Shown here piece by piece: positions 55,839-63,702 of a DNA stretch of 64,000 nucleotides (the first letter of the stretch is position 1; every line of letters begins with the position of its first letter). Source of the stretch: Bacteroides sp. 51. GTDB lineage: Bacteria > Bacteroidota > Bacteroidia > Bacteroidales > Bacteroidaceae. The notes beneath the pieces were generated by a model. That model saw nothing but the letters and a program-made list of their open reading frames with translations, had not been told where the DNA came from and searched no databases. Location of the stretch: positions 370,442 through 434,441 of the forward strand of contig NZ_QVMI01000001.1 in assembly GCF_010500965.1 (NCBI RefSeq), given 5' to 3'. The position numbers and the translations under genes are program-made.

Positions 55839-56065
55839 CAGTGCCTCAGCGATGTTCATCCACTGGCTGAGGCGGGCTGAGGCACTGGCTCAATCTACCT
55901 GAGCCAGTGGATGAATCTGGCTGAGCCAGTGGCTCAATCTCCCTGAAGTTGTGGCTCAAACAGATTAGCATACCGGGTGAAACAGATTCATCTACTGAAT
56001 AAACCCCATTCGCCCACCGGCTGAGCGAGATTCAGCCTATGGCTCAGCGACATTGACCCACTGCC
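55839..56065. repeat. Locus-private palindromic word cluster E (largest)
   Basis: About 227 bp made mostly of the word CTGAGCCAGTGG and its complement, often followed by CTCAATCT or ATGAATCT. Clear units lie at 55861-55872, 55875-55896, 55899-55918 and 55919-55940, with degenerate ones at 55839-55850, 55951-55957, 56015-56035 and 56041-56062. Copies run in both directions and can fold into many alternative stems. The cluster sits between divergent promoters, so here it cannot be a terminator of either flanking gene. Confidence 0.75.
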
Positions 56066-56128
56066 CGAAGTTTACGAAAGCAGTATTAAATTATACCGCA
56101 CGCAGGGTATAGATTTATATCTTTTTCG

Positions 56129-56137
56129 TACCTTTGC
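56129..56137 (+). promoter_or_regulatory. -7 box of the cysE operon
   Basis: TACCTTTGC, 25 bases before the cysE start at 56163; matches TAnnTTTG. Confidence 0.6.
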
Positions 56138-56162
56138 ACATATTTATATAGCTTAGGATTAA

Positions 56163-57104
56163 ATGAGTCCAGTAAACTTCACTCACATTTTGACACAGGC
56201 AGTCGACGAGCTTTCGGATAGCGAGTCATACAAAGGACTGTTCCACCAACATAGAGACGGCGATCCATTGCCCTCTGCATCGGCTCTACGCGAAATCATC
56301 GAGCTGGCACGCTCTATACTCTTCCCCGGTTATTTCGGCAATTCAACCGTCAACAGTCGCACCATAAAATACCACATTGGCGTAGATGTTGAGAAGCTCT
56401 TCGAGCTGCTTATCGAGCAAATCATGGCAGGGCTGTGCTTTTGTGAGGACGAAGATTGTCAGGAGTGCACCGACTCAAAACGCGATACGGCCACCAAACT
56501 GGCTGCCGATTTCATCAGTCGGCTACCCGAGATGCGCCGCATGCTGGCCACAGACGTCGAGGCGGCATACAACGGCGACCCGGCAGCAGAAAGCTACGGC
56601 GAGGTAATCAGTTGCTACCCGGCCATTCGCGCCATCAGCAACTACCGCATAGCCCACGAACTGCTGGTATTGGGCGTGCAACTCATTCCGCGGATCATCA
56701 CCGAAATGGCGCACAGCGAAACCGGTATCGACATACACCCCAGCGCCCAGATCGGATCGCACTTCACGATCGACCACGGAACGGGAGTCGTTATCGGCGC
56801 CACCACCATCATCGGCAACAACGTAAAACTATACCAAGGCGTCACACTGGGAGCCAAAAGCTTCCCACTGGACGAAGACGGCAACCCGATCAAAGGCATC
56901 ATCCGCCACCCGATCATTGAGGACGACGTTATCATCTACTCCAACGCCACCATCCTGGGACGCATCGTCATTGGCAAAGGAGCCACCATCGGAGGCAATA
57001 TCTGGGTAACCGAAGATGTGCCAGCGGGAGGAAGAGTAGTGCAACAGCCTCACCCCAGCCCTCTCCAAAGGAGAGGGGGCAAGGAAGACAGCTTTGTAAA
57101 GTAA
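56163..57104 (+). CDS. cysE: Serine O-acetyltransferase
   Basis: A 313-residue enzyme making O-acetylserine from serine and acetyl-CoA, the precursor used by CysK (20016-20963). The long N-terminal helical domain (about 1-180) with YNGDPAAESYGEVISCYPAIRAISNYRIAHEL is of the EpsC-like type. The left-handed beta-helix hexapeptide domain follows: GIDIHPSAQIGSHFTIDHGTGVVIG, NVKLYQGVTLGAKSF and ATILGRIVIGKGATIGGN. The normal end is near GRVVQQ; the last residues, PHPSPLQRRGG onward (297-313), are encoded by a REP-like repeat (57048-57079) and are probably an acquired extension. It starts the forward run toward mnmD. Confidence 0.93.
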   Translation: MSPVNFTHILTQAVDELSDSESYKGLFHQHRDGDPLPSASALREIIELARSILFPGYFGNSTVNSRTIKYHIGVDVEKLFELLIEQIMAGLCFCEDEDCQECTDSKRDTATKLAADFISRLPEMRRMLATDVEAAYNGDPAAESYGEVISCYPAIRAISNYRIAHELLVLGVQLIPRIITEMAHSETGIDIHPSAQIGSHFTIDHGTGVVIGATTIIGNNVKLYQGVTLGAKSFPLDEDGNPIKGIIRHPIIEDDVIIYSNATILGRIVIGKGATIGGNIWVTEDVPAGGRVVQQPHPSPLQRRGGKEDSFVK

Positions 57105-57220
57105 AGATCAGAAACTGCTACATAATAAATTAACAAATTCATTATTAATGAGTAAAACAAATAACGAGATAGACGGAAGTAACCCCGCCTCCTTCTCCTT
57201 TGGAGAGGGCCGGGGTGAGG
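57048..57220. repeat. Inverted pair of REP-like repeats spanning two gene ends
   Basis: The left copy (57048-57079, built on CCTCACCCC and CTCTCCAAAGGAGAG) lies in the last codons of cysE. The right copy (57188-57220) is its near-exact reverse complement and lies in the first codons of the methyltransferase gene. They flank a ~108-bp segment with the cysE stop and the next start. The mRNA could fold into a long stem across the junction. Confidence 0.75.
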
Positions 57221-58659
57221 CTACAAGTTTTGAAATGATTGCCAAAACCTTCCAGGGACTGGAAGAAGTACTGGCAACGGAACTTATTAACCTGGGGGCC
57301 AATGATGTTCAGATAGGACGGCGCATGGTATCTTTCAGCGGAGACAAAGCCATGATGTACAAAGCCAACTTCTGCCTGCGTACAGCCATTCGCATCCTGA
57401 AACCCATCAAACACTTCAAGGCCAACAACGCCGACGAGGTTTACGAGCAAATCAAAGCCATCAAGTGGGAAGGCATACTTGATGTCGAAAAAACATTCGC
57501 CGTAGACGCCACCGTGTTCAGCGATGAGTTCCGTCACTCCAAGTTCGTTTCGTACAAAGTAAAAGATGCCATCGTCGACTATTTCCGCGACCTGAACGGC
57601 AAACGCCCATCCGTCCGTATCAATAAGCCCGACGTATTCCTCAATATCCACATCGCACAGACCACCTGCACGCTGTCACTCGACTCCTCGGGCGAATCCC
57701 TTCACCGCCGTGGCTACCGCCAGGAAGCCGTAGAAGCTCCCCTCAACGAAGTGCTCGCAGCAGGCATGATCCTGATGACAGGCTGGAAAGGCGAATGCGA
57801 CCTGATAGACCCCATGTGTGGCTCGGGAACCATTCCAATCGAAGCCGCCCTCATCGCCCGCAACATCGCTCCGGGCGTATTCCGCAAAGAATTTGCTTTC
57901 GAGAAATGGGTAGACTTCGACCAAAACCTCTTCGACTCCATCTACAACGACGATACGCAGGAACGCGATTTTACCCACAAGATATACGGCTACGATAACA
58001 ACAACCAGGCCAACGAAATTGCCACCCGCAACATCAAAGCCGCTGGGGTATCGAAAGACGTTGTACTGAAACTACAACCCTTCCAGCAATTCGAGAAGCC
58101 GGCAGAGAAGTCAGTCATGATCACCAACCCACCCTACGGCGAACGTATATCCACCCGCGACCTGCTCGGACTATACCAAATGATCGGCGAACGCCTGAAA
58201 CATGCTTTCAGCGGAAACGATGCCTGGATACTGAGCTACCGCGAAGAATGCTTCGAGCAAATCGCCCTGAAACCCAGCGCCAAGATCCCATTGTTCAATG
58301 GTGCACTGGAATGCGAGTTCCGCAAGTACGAACTATTTGATGGTAAATACAAAGCCTTTCGGCAAGGTGCCGATTCCAAGTCTCCATCCGGCGAGCGGCG
58401 AGAGCAGCGAGGCACTGCGCCCAGCCGGCAAGACGCCGGTGCCAGATCTCCTTACAGGGAAAAACCTGCTGATAACGACCGTCCGAGAAGTTCAAGACCT
58501 TACGATAGAGAATCCGGAAAGAGGGAATTCCCTAAGAAAGACTCCGGGAAGAAAGAGTTTCCCGCCAGGAAAGAAGCACCGAAGGGAGAGTTCGTAGAAA
58601 CCTATCGCGCGGAAAAGCCGCAAACGGGCAAGCGCGAAAGGATAAAGAAAGAGGAGTAA
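57148..58659 (+). CDS. THUMP-domain RNA methyltransferase (RlmL N-terminal-like)
   Basis: A 503-residue class I methyltransferase. The native-looking start is FEMIAKTFQGLEEVLATEL, but this follows 27 residues, of which PASFSFGEGRGEA (13-25) is encoded by a REP-like repeat. Either that N-terminus is used or translation starts at Met30 (57235). A THUMP domain (about 60-150) precedes the UPF0020/RlmL-type catalytic domain with IDPMCGSGTIPIEAALIARN (near 220) and NPPYGERI (near 326). It most likely makes m2G in 23S rRNA. From about residue 404 a basic, disordered tail (KREFPKKDSGKKEFPARK and similar) follows, containing three hairpin repeats in its DNA (58360-58439). cysE lies 43 bp upstream. Confidence 0.9.
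   Translation: MSKTNNEIDGSNPASFSFGEGRGEATSFEMIAKTFQGLEEVLATELINLGANDVQIGRRMVSFSGDKAMMYKANFCLRTAIRILKPIKHFKANNADEVYEQIKAIKWEGILDVEKTFAVDATVFSDEFRHSKFVSYKVKDAIVDYFRDLNGKRPSVRINKPDVFLNIHIAQTTCTLSLDSSGESLHRRGYRQEAVEAPLNEVLAAGMILMTGWKGECDLIDPMCGSGTIPIEAALIARNIAPGVFRKEFAFEKWVDFDQNLFDSIYNDDTQERDFTHKIYGYDNNNQANEIATRNIKAAGVSKDVVLKLQPFQQFEKPAEKSVMITNPPYGERISTRDLLGLYQMIGERLKHAFSGNDAWILSYREECFEQIALKPSAKIPLFNGALECEFRKYELFDGKYKAFRQGADSKSPSGERREQRGTAPSRQDAGARSPYREKPADNDRPRSSRPYDRESGKREFPKKDSGKKEFPARKEAPKGEFVETYRAEKPQTGKRERIKKEE
58360..58439. repeat. Three REP-like hairpins in the methyltransferase tail
   Basis: CGGCA-AGG-TGCCG (58360-58372) is the family of 69-85, GCAGCGAGGCACTGC (58404-58418) the family of 15998-16012, and CCGGC-AAGAC-GCCGG (58425-58439) is a third hairpin. 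All are read in frame in the disordered C-terminal tail. Confidence 0.55.
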
Positions 58660-58686
58660 AACGGAAAGGAAAGAAGTATATTTTAG

Positions 58687-58712
58687 CTCCCACCACCCCG
58701 GGGTGGTGGGAG
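58687..58712. terminator. 26-bp perfect palindrome without loop
   Basis: CTCCCACCACCCC is followed directly by its exact complement. It lies 28 bp after the methyltransferase stop and 28 bp before the peptidase gene. In RNA it would form a strong GC hairpin, perhaps an attenuator, but perfect palindromes without spacer are rare and could also be a cruciform or protein site. Confidence 0.6.
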
Positions 58713-58740
58713 TAGTTCAAATAACACATCAATCAACATA

Positions 58741-60870
58741 ATGAAAACATTCGTAATGACCCTGTGTACAACACTCCTGATGAGTACCCCCGGCGTAGCG
58801 CAAAAACCAGCGCCTACGATAAACGACCTCATTCCGGGTGGAGCAACATACCGCTTTGCCGAAAACCTGTATGGTGTACAATGGTGGGGAGATTCCTGTG
58901 TTAAACCAGACATCGACCATCTGTTCATTGTGAATACCCGTACCGGGCAACAAAGCCTCATGATCACCCGCGAACAGCTCAATAAAACATTAGAAGCAGA
59001 AGGACTACCCAAACTACCATACCTCAACACAGTAGAATTTCCTTGGGCGGATTCCGGCGAAATGCTGATCTTCCTAAAGAAGAAATACATCATCTTTAAC
59101 CTCAAAGAAAACAAAGCCACCCTTCTGCATACACTCCCCGACAAAGCAGCCAACATTGACTTCTGCAACGAAAACCGTCAGGTAGCCTATACCGTAGACA
59201 ACAACCTCTACATCGACGACCGCCAGATTACCCAAGAGCCAGACGGCATCATCTGCGGACAATCCGTACACCGCAGCGAGTTCGGCATTAACAAAGGCAC
59301 ATTCTGGAGTCCCAAAGGAAACCTTATGGCATTCTACCGCATGGACGAAAGCATGGTTACCCAATACCCGTTGGTAGATATCACCACCCGCATTGCCGAA
59401 GTCAACAACATCCGCTACCCTATGGCAGGCATGACAAGTCACAAGGTAACCGTAGGCATATACGACACCAATACCCAAACCACCATCTACCTGAACGCAG
59501 GCGACCCAACCGACCGCTACTTCACCAACATCTCATGGTCGCCCGACGAGAAGTCTGTTTACCTGATAGAACTCAACCGCGATCAGAACCATTCCAAACT
59601 TTGCCAATACGATGCAACAACCGGAAGTCTGATGGCCACTCTCATCGAAGAGAAGCATCCCAAATACGTAGAGCCTCAGCACCCCATCACCTTCCTGCCT
59701 TGGGATGCCACAAAGTTCATCTACCAAAGCCAGCAAGACGGCTACAACCATCTTTATCTATACAACACCGAAGGAAAGCTGATCAAACAACTCACCTCGG
59801 GGGCTTGGTTGGTAAAAGACCTCATCGGTTTCAACAAGAAAAGCAAATGCGCATTCATTCAAACCACAGAGCTTTCGCCACTGCAAAGCAACATCTACCG
59901 ATTGGACATTCCAAGCGGTAAACGGACACTGTTGGGAACAGATACCGGTGTACACCAAGCTAAACTAAGCCCATCCGGCACGTATTTCATCGACACCTAT
60001 ACAGCACCCGATGTTCCCCGCAGCATCAACATCATTGATACCCAAAAAGGCAAAAGCATCAACCTGCTCACCGCCGAAAACCCATTCAAGGATTTCGAGA
60101 TGCCAACCATCGAGACAGGAACCATCAAAGCTGCCGACGGCGTAACCGACCTCTACTACCGCATGGTTAAACCCGCCGACTTCGATCCTAACAAAAAGTA
60201 CCCTACCGTTGTTTATGTATACGGAGGTCCCCACGCCCAGATGATTACCAATGGTTTCCAATACGGTGCCCGCGGATGGGATCTCTACATGCCGACTCAA
60301 GGTTTCATCATGTTCACGCTCGACAATCGCGGAAGCAGTAACCGCGGACTGGAATTTGAGAACTGTACATTCCGCAACCTCGGCATTGAAGAATGCAAAG
60401 ACCAAGTCAAAGGCATTGAATATCTGAAAACCCTTCCTTATATAGATGCCGAACGCATAGGCGTACACGGCTGGAGCTACGGTGGACACATGACCACCGC
60501 CCTGTTATTACGCCATCCCGATATATTCAAAGTGGGCGTTGCCGGCGGACCGGTAATCGATTGGAAATATTACGAAATCATGTATGGCGAACGCTATATG
60601 GATACCCCGGAAAGCAACCCGGAAGGTTACGAACAAGGAAACCTGAATAATCTGGCAGGAAACCTGAAAGGACACTTGCTCATTATTCACGATGACCATG
60701 ACGATACTTGCGTACCGCAACACACGCTATCATTTATGAAAGCCTGTGTAGATGCCGGCACATATCCCGATCTGTTTATCTATCCGGGACATAAGCACAA
60801 CGTCATCGGTCGCGACCGCGTACACCTGCATGAGAAAATAACAAGATACTTTGCGGAAAGATTGCGGTGA
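58741..60870 (+). CDS. Dipeptidyl peptidase IV-like S9 family peptidase
   Basis: A 709-residue periplasmic serine peptidase with a signal peptide ending PGVAQ (about 1-20). The N-terminal half is the DPP-IV beta-propeller (about 40-440, with KGTFWSPKGNLMAFYRMDES containing the Glu-rich N-terminus-binding loop in DES form). The C-terminal alpha/beta hydrolase has GVHGWSYGGHMT (nucleophile Ser579), the Asp in HDDHDDTCVP and the His in YPGHKHNV. It removes X-Pro or X-Ala dipeptides from the N-termini of peptides, part of amino-acid scavenging. It is preceded by the 58687-58712 palindrome. Confidence 0.93.
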   Translation: MKTFVMTLCTTLLMSTPGVAQKPAPTINDLIPGGATYRFAENLYGVQWWGDSCVKPDIDHLFIVNTRTGQQSLMITREQLNKTLEAEGLPKLPYLNTVEFPWADSGEMLIFLKKKYIIFNLKENKATLLHTLPDKAANIDFCNENRQVAYTVDNNLYIDDRQITQEPDGIICGQSVHRSEFGINKGTFWSPKGNLMAFYRMDESMVTQYPLVDITTRIAEVNNIRYPMAGMTSHKVTVGIYDTNTQTTIYLNAGDPTDRYFTNISWSPDEKSVYLIELNRDQNHSKLCQYDATTGSLMATLIEEKHPKYVEPQHPITFLPWDATKFIYQSQQDGYNHLYLYNTEGKLIKQLTSGAWLVKDLIGFNKKSKCAFIQTTELSPLQSNIYRLDIPSGKRTLLGTDTGVHQAKLSPSGTYFIDTYTAPDVPRSINIIDTQKGKSINLLTAENPFKDFEMPTIETGTIKAADGVTDLYYRMVKPADFDPNKKYPTVVYVYGGPHAQMITNGFQYGARGWDLYMPTQGFIMFTLDNRGSSNRGLEFENCTFRNLGIEECKDQVKGIEYLKTLPYIDAERIGVHGWSYGGHMTTALLLRHPDIFKVGVAGGPVIDWKYYEIMYGERYMDTPESNPEGYEQGNLNNLAGNLKGHLLIIHDDHDDTCVPQHTLSFMKACVDAGTYPDLFIYPGHKHNVIGRDRVHLHEKITRYFAERLR

Positions 60871-60956
60871 ACGGTGAGGCGCCGTACCCAGGTTTTAAAT
60901 GCTGGTAAAAGTAAACAGTTAACAATAAAGAAGAAATATATAAAACAGAATATACA

Positions 60957-62231
60957 ATGAATATTTTACTCCTTGGTTCAGGAGGTCGCGAGCACGCACT
61001 AGCCTGGAAAATAGCCCAAAGCCCTAAAGTAGAGAAACTATATATTGCTCCCGGCAATGCCGGAACAGCATCAGTAGGCGAAAACGTAGATATCAAAGCA
61101 ACCGACTTTGAAGCACTGAAAACCTTCGCCCTCGAAAGAAGCATCGACATGATCGTGGTAGGCCCGGAAGACCCGCTGGTACAAGGAATCTACGACTTCT
61201 TCACCGGAGATATCACCACACGCCATATCGCCATTATCGGTCCGTCCGCACAAGGCGCACTATTGGAAGGCAGCAAAGAATTCGCTAAAGAATTCATGCA
61301 ACGCCACAACATACCAACCGCCCGATACCTGAGCGTAACCAACGAAAATATAGAAGAAGGTTTCGCTTTCCTCGAAACACTCGAAGCCCCATATGTGCTA
61401 AAAGCCGACGGACTTTGTGCAGGAAAAGGCGTGCTCATCCTTCCGACGCTTGAAGACGCTAAGTTTGAACTCAAAGCCATGCTCGATGGCATGTTCGGAC
61501 AAGCAAGCTGCACAGTAGTAATCGAACAATTCCTTAGCGGTATAGAATGCTCTGTATTCGTCCTGACCGATGGTGATAACTACAAAATCCTACCCGTTGC
61601 CAAAGACTACAAACGTATCGGCGAGGGCGATACCGGACTGAATACCGGAGGTATGGGAAGCGTAACCCCCGTTCCATTTGCAGACGAAGAGTTCATGCAA
61701 AAGGTATGCGAGCGCATTGTGGAACCAACCATCAACGGTCTGAAAGAAGAAGGTATCGTCTACAAAGGCTTCATCTTCCTCGGCCTGATGAATGTAAAAG
61801 GCGACCCAATGACCATTGAATACAATGTACGTATGGGCGATCCTGAAACAGAAAGCGTCATGCTCCGCATCGAAAGCGACCTGGTCGAACTATTCGAAGG
61901 CGTAAACACCGGCGAACTGAATGAAAAAGAACTAATCATCGACCCACGCACAGCAGCCTGTGTAATCCTGGTAAGCGGTGGTTATCCCGAAAGCTACGAA
62001 AAAGGTTATCCCATTACGGGCCTGAACCTGGCCGAAGCATCGGACAGCATCATCTTCCATGCCGGAACCAAAATGAAAGACGGACATGTGGTAACCGACG
62101 GAGGACGCGTAATAGCCATCTCTTCGTATGGCGAAAACAAGGAAGAAGCCTTGAAGCAGTGCTATAAGGTGGCCAATATGATCGGGTTCGAAGATAAATA
62201 TTATCGCAAAGATATTGGGTTCGACCTCTAA
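60957..62231 (+). CDS. purD: Phosphoribosylamine-glycine ligase
   Basis: A 424-residue GAR synthetase of purine synthesis, joining glycine to 5-phosphoribosylamine with ATP. The N-terminus [22 protein letters not shown] is diagnostic. The ATP-grasp centre has [28 protein letters not shown] and [14 protein letters not shown], and the C-terminal part [13 protein letters not shown] is typical. It follows the peptidase gene by 86 bp and precedes an unknown membrane protein by 15 bp. Confidence 0.97.
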   Translation: MNILLLGSGGREHALAWKIAQSPKVEKLYIAPGNAGTASVGENVDIKATDFEALKTFALERSIDMIVVGPEDPLVQGIYDFFTGDITTRHIAIIGPSAQGALLEGSKEFAKEFMQRHNIPTARYLSVTNENIEEGFAFLETLEAPYVLKADGLCAGKGVLILPTLEDAKFELKAMLDGMFGQASCTVVIEQFLSGIECSVFVLTDGDNYKILPVAKDYKRIGEGDTGLNTGGMGSVTPVPFADEEFMQKVCERIVEPTINGLKEEGIVYKGFIFLGLMNVKGDPMTIEYNVRMGDPETESVMLRIESDLVELFEGVNTGELNEKELIIDPRTAACVILVSGGYPESYEKGYPITGLNLAEASDSIIFHAGTKMKDGHVVTDGGRVIAISSYGENKEEALKQCYKVANMIGFEDKYYRKDIGFDL

Positions 62232-62246
62232 ACCAACCAACGTTCA

Positions 62247-63245
62247 GTGAGAGGAAAATACATACAAACAACCATAACAACAGGGAGGCTTACCCTTCCT
62301 GTTGCCATACTTATCACCATTGCATGTTGGGTGACGGTTTATTTCCTTGTCCCTGATGTGCCCAAAGAAGACACCACGCATTCTTTCTGGAAGCTACTGG
62401 AAAACTTTTCCATTCCCGGTTGGGCAAACAAACTAGCTTGTCTGCTCATTTATGTTGGAATAGGATATCTCCTTATCCAGATGAACAATACCTTTGGGCT
62501 GGTTCGGGTAAGGGCATCGGTGCAGACATCTATTTATTTATTGCTTATCGCCGTTTGTCCGCCCTTGCAGCAACTCTGCCCCGGTGATATAGCGACGCTG
62601 TTTTTTGTAGTTGCCATCTATTTGCTCTTTAGCACCTATCAGCGGATGCGATCATCAGGATACATATTCCATGCCTTCCTGTTTGTTGGGATCAGCAGCC
62701 TGATATTTCCACAGATCACACTGTTAACACCGATTCTATTGATTGGTGCCTTTACCTTCCAGTCGCTTAATATACGTAGTTTCTTTGCCGCTATCATTGG
62801 TTGGAGCTTTCCATACTGGTTCCTTTTCGGGCATGCGTACTTCTACGATAACGTGGAGTTGTTCTATGGCCCATTCGTAGAACTGGCAACTTTCTATCCT
62901 ATAGATTTCACAGCCTTCGGGAACTGGGAGATCGCTATGCTGGGATACACCTTCGTCTTGTTTCTGGTAAGTTCCATCCATTGTTTCGTGCAAAGTTATA
63001 AAGACAAGATACGGACACGGGTACACCTGCGCTTCTTTATTCTGTTGAATGTTTGTATTTATATACTCATTGCTCTACAACCCATTCATTGTATGAACCT
63101 GCTTCCATTGTTATTGATAGGAGTAAGCATTCTTACAAGCCATATGTTTGTACTAACGAATAGTAAGGCATCGAATGTCTTTTTCGTCAGCACAATCATT
63201 GGTTTAATTCTCTTATTCGCCTATAACCTATGGACGCTTTTATAA
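62247..63245 (+). CDS. Unknown polytopic membrane protein
   Basis: A 332-residue inner membrane protein with about nine or ten hydrophobic helices (for instance LPVAILITIACWVTVYFLV, LYVGIGYLL-like stretches, IATLFFVVAIYLLF and SNVFFVSTIIGLILLFAYN at the end). It has no enzyme motif I can name. The start is a GTG at 62247, 15 bp after purD; this is the only start that gives the full first helix. It overlaps the next membrane gene by 16 bp, so translation of the two is coupled. Similar proteins lie beside purD in related genomes as far as I recall, but the function is open. Confidence 0.7.
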   Translation: MRGKYIQTTITTGRLTLPVAILITIACWVTVYFLVPDVPKEDTTHSFWKLLENFSIPGWANKLACLLIYVGIGYLLIQMNNTFGLVRVRASVQTSIYLLLIAVCPPLQQLCPGDIATLFFVVAIYLLFSTYQRMRSSGYIFHAFLFVGISSLIFPQITLLTPILLIGAFTFQSLNIRSFFAAIIGWSFPYWFLFGHAYFYDNVELFYGPFVELATFYPIDFTAFGNWEIAMLGYTFVLFLVSSIHCFVQSYKDKIRTRVHLRFFILLNVCIYILIALQPIHCMNLLPLLLIGVSILTSHMFVLTNSKASNVFFVSTIIGLILLFAYNLWTLL

Positions 63246-63700
63246 ACTTTCTCATTGAGTGGGGGTATGTCGGTATGTTCCTTTCGGCATTATTGGCCGG
63301 GAGTGCCGTACCATTCAGCTCAGAGGCCGTGCTGGCCGCATTGCTTCACCCATCTACAGGATTAAACCCGGTGCTCGTTATCTTATCGGCATCTGTAGGA
63401 AACCTGCTGGGAAGCCTGACGTGCTACTGGTTGGGGCATTTGGGAAAGATGGAGTGGCTGGTGAAGTATTTCCACATGAAAGAGGAGAAAATTATTCGCA
63501 TGCAGAACTACCTGAACGGCCGGAGCGCATTCATGGCTTTCTTTGCGTTCCTACCCATCATAGGTACACTCATTGCCGTGGCCTTGGGGTTCCTGAGAAG
63601 TAATATATACGTTGTAAGTATCAGCATGTTTATTGGCAAAGTATTGCGATACATCGCAGTAGCTTATGCTGCCATAGAAGCATACAGTGCCATCGGATAA
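63230..63700 (+). CDS. DedA/YqaA-like membrane protein (VTT domain)
   Basis: A 156-residue small membrane protein of the DedA/VTT superfamily, closest to the short YqaA type. It opens with LIEWGYVGMFLSALLAGSAVPFSSE, where the proline-serine-Glu segment forms the first re-entrant loop. A conserved Gly-rich stretch SASVGNLLGSLTCYWLGH follows, and the second loop is FFAFLPIIGTLIAVALGFLRSN. DedA proteins help move or recycle lipid carriers across the membrane. It overlaps the preceding membrane gene by 16 bp and is 2 bp before mnmD. Confidence 0.85.
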   Translation: MDAFINFLIEWGYVGMFLSALLAGSAVPFSSEAVLAALLHPSTGLNPVLVILSASVGNLLGSLTCYWLGHLGKMEWLVKYFHMKEEKIIRMQNYLNGRSAFMAFFAFLPIIGTLIAVALGFLRSNIYVVSISMFIGKVLRYIAVAYAAIEAYSAIG

Positions 63701-63702
63701 AG

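Larger units (their letters stand above)
55755..56162. other. 408-bp divergent gap with a large repeat cluster
   Basis: Two divergent promoter boxes (55785-55792 minus, 56129-56137 plus) flank the large palindromic word cluster E (55839-56065). No coding sequence is seen. Confidence 0.7.
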
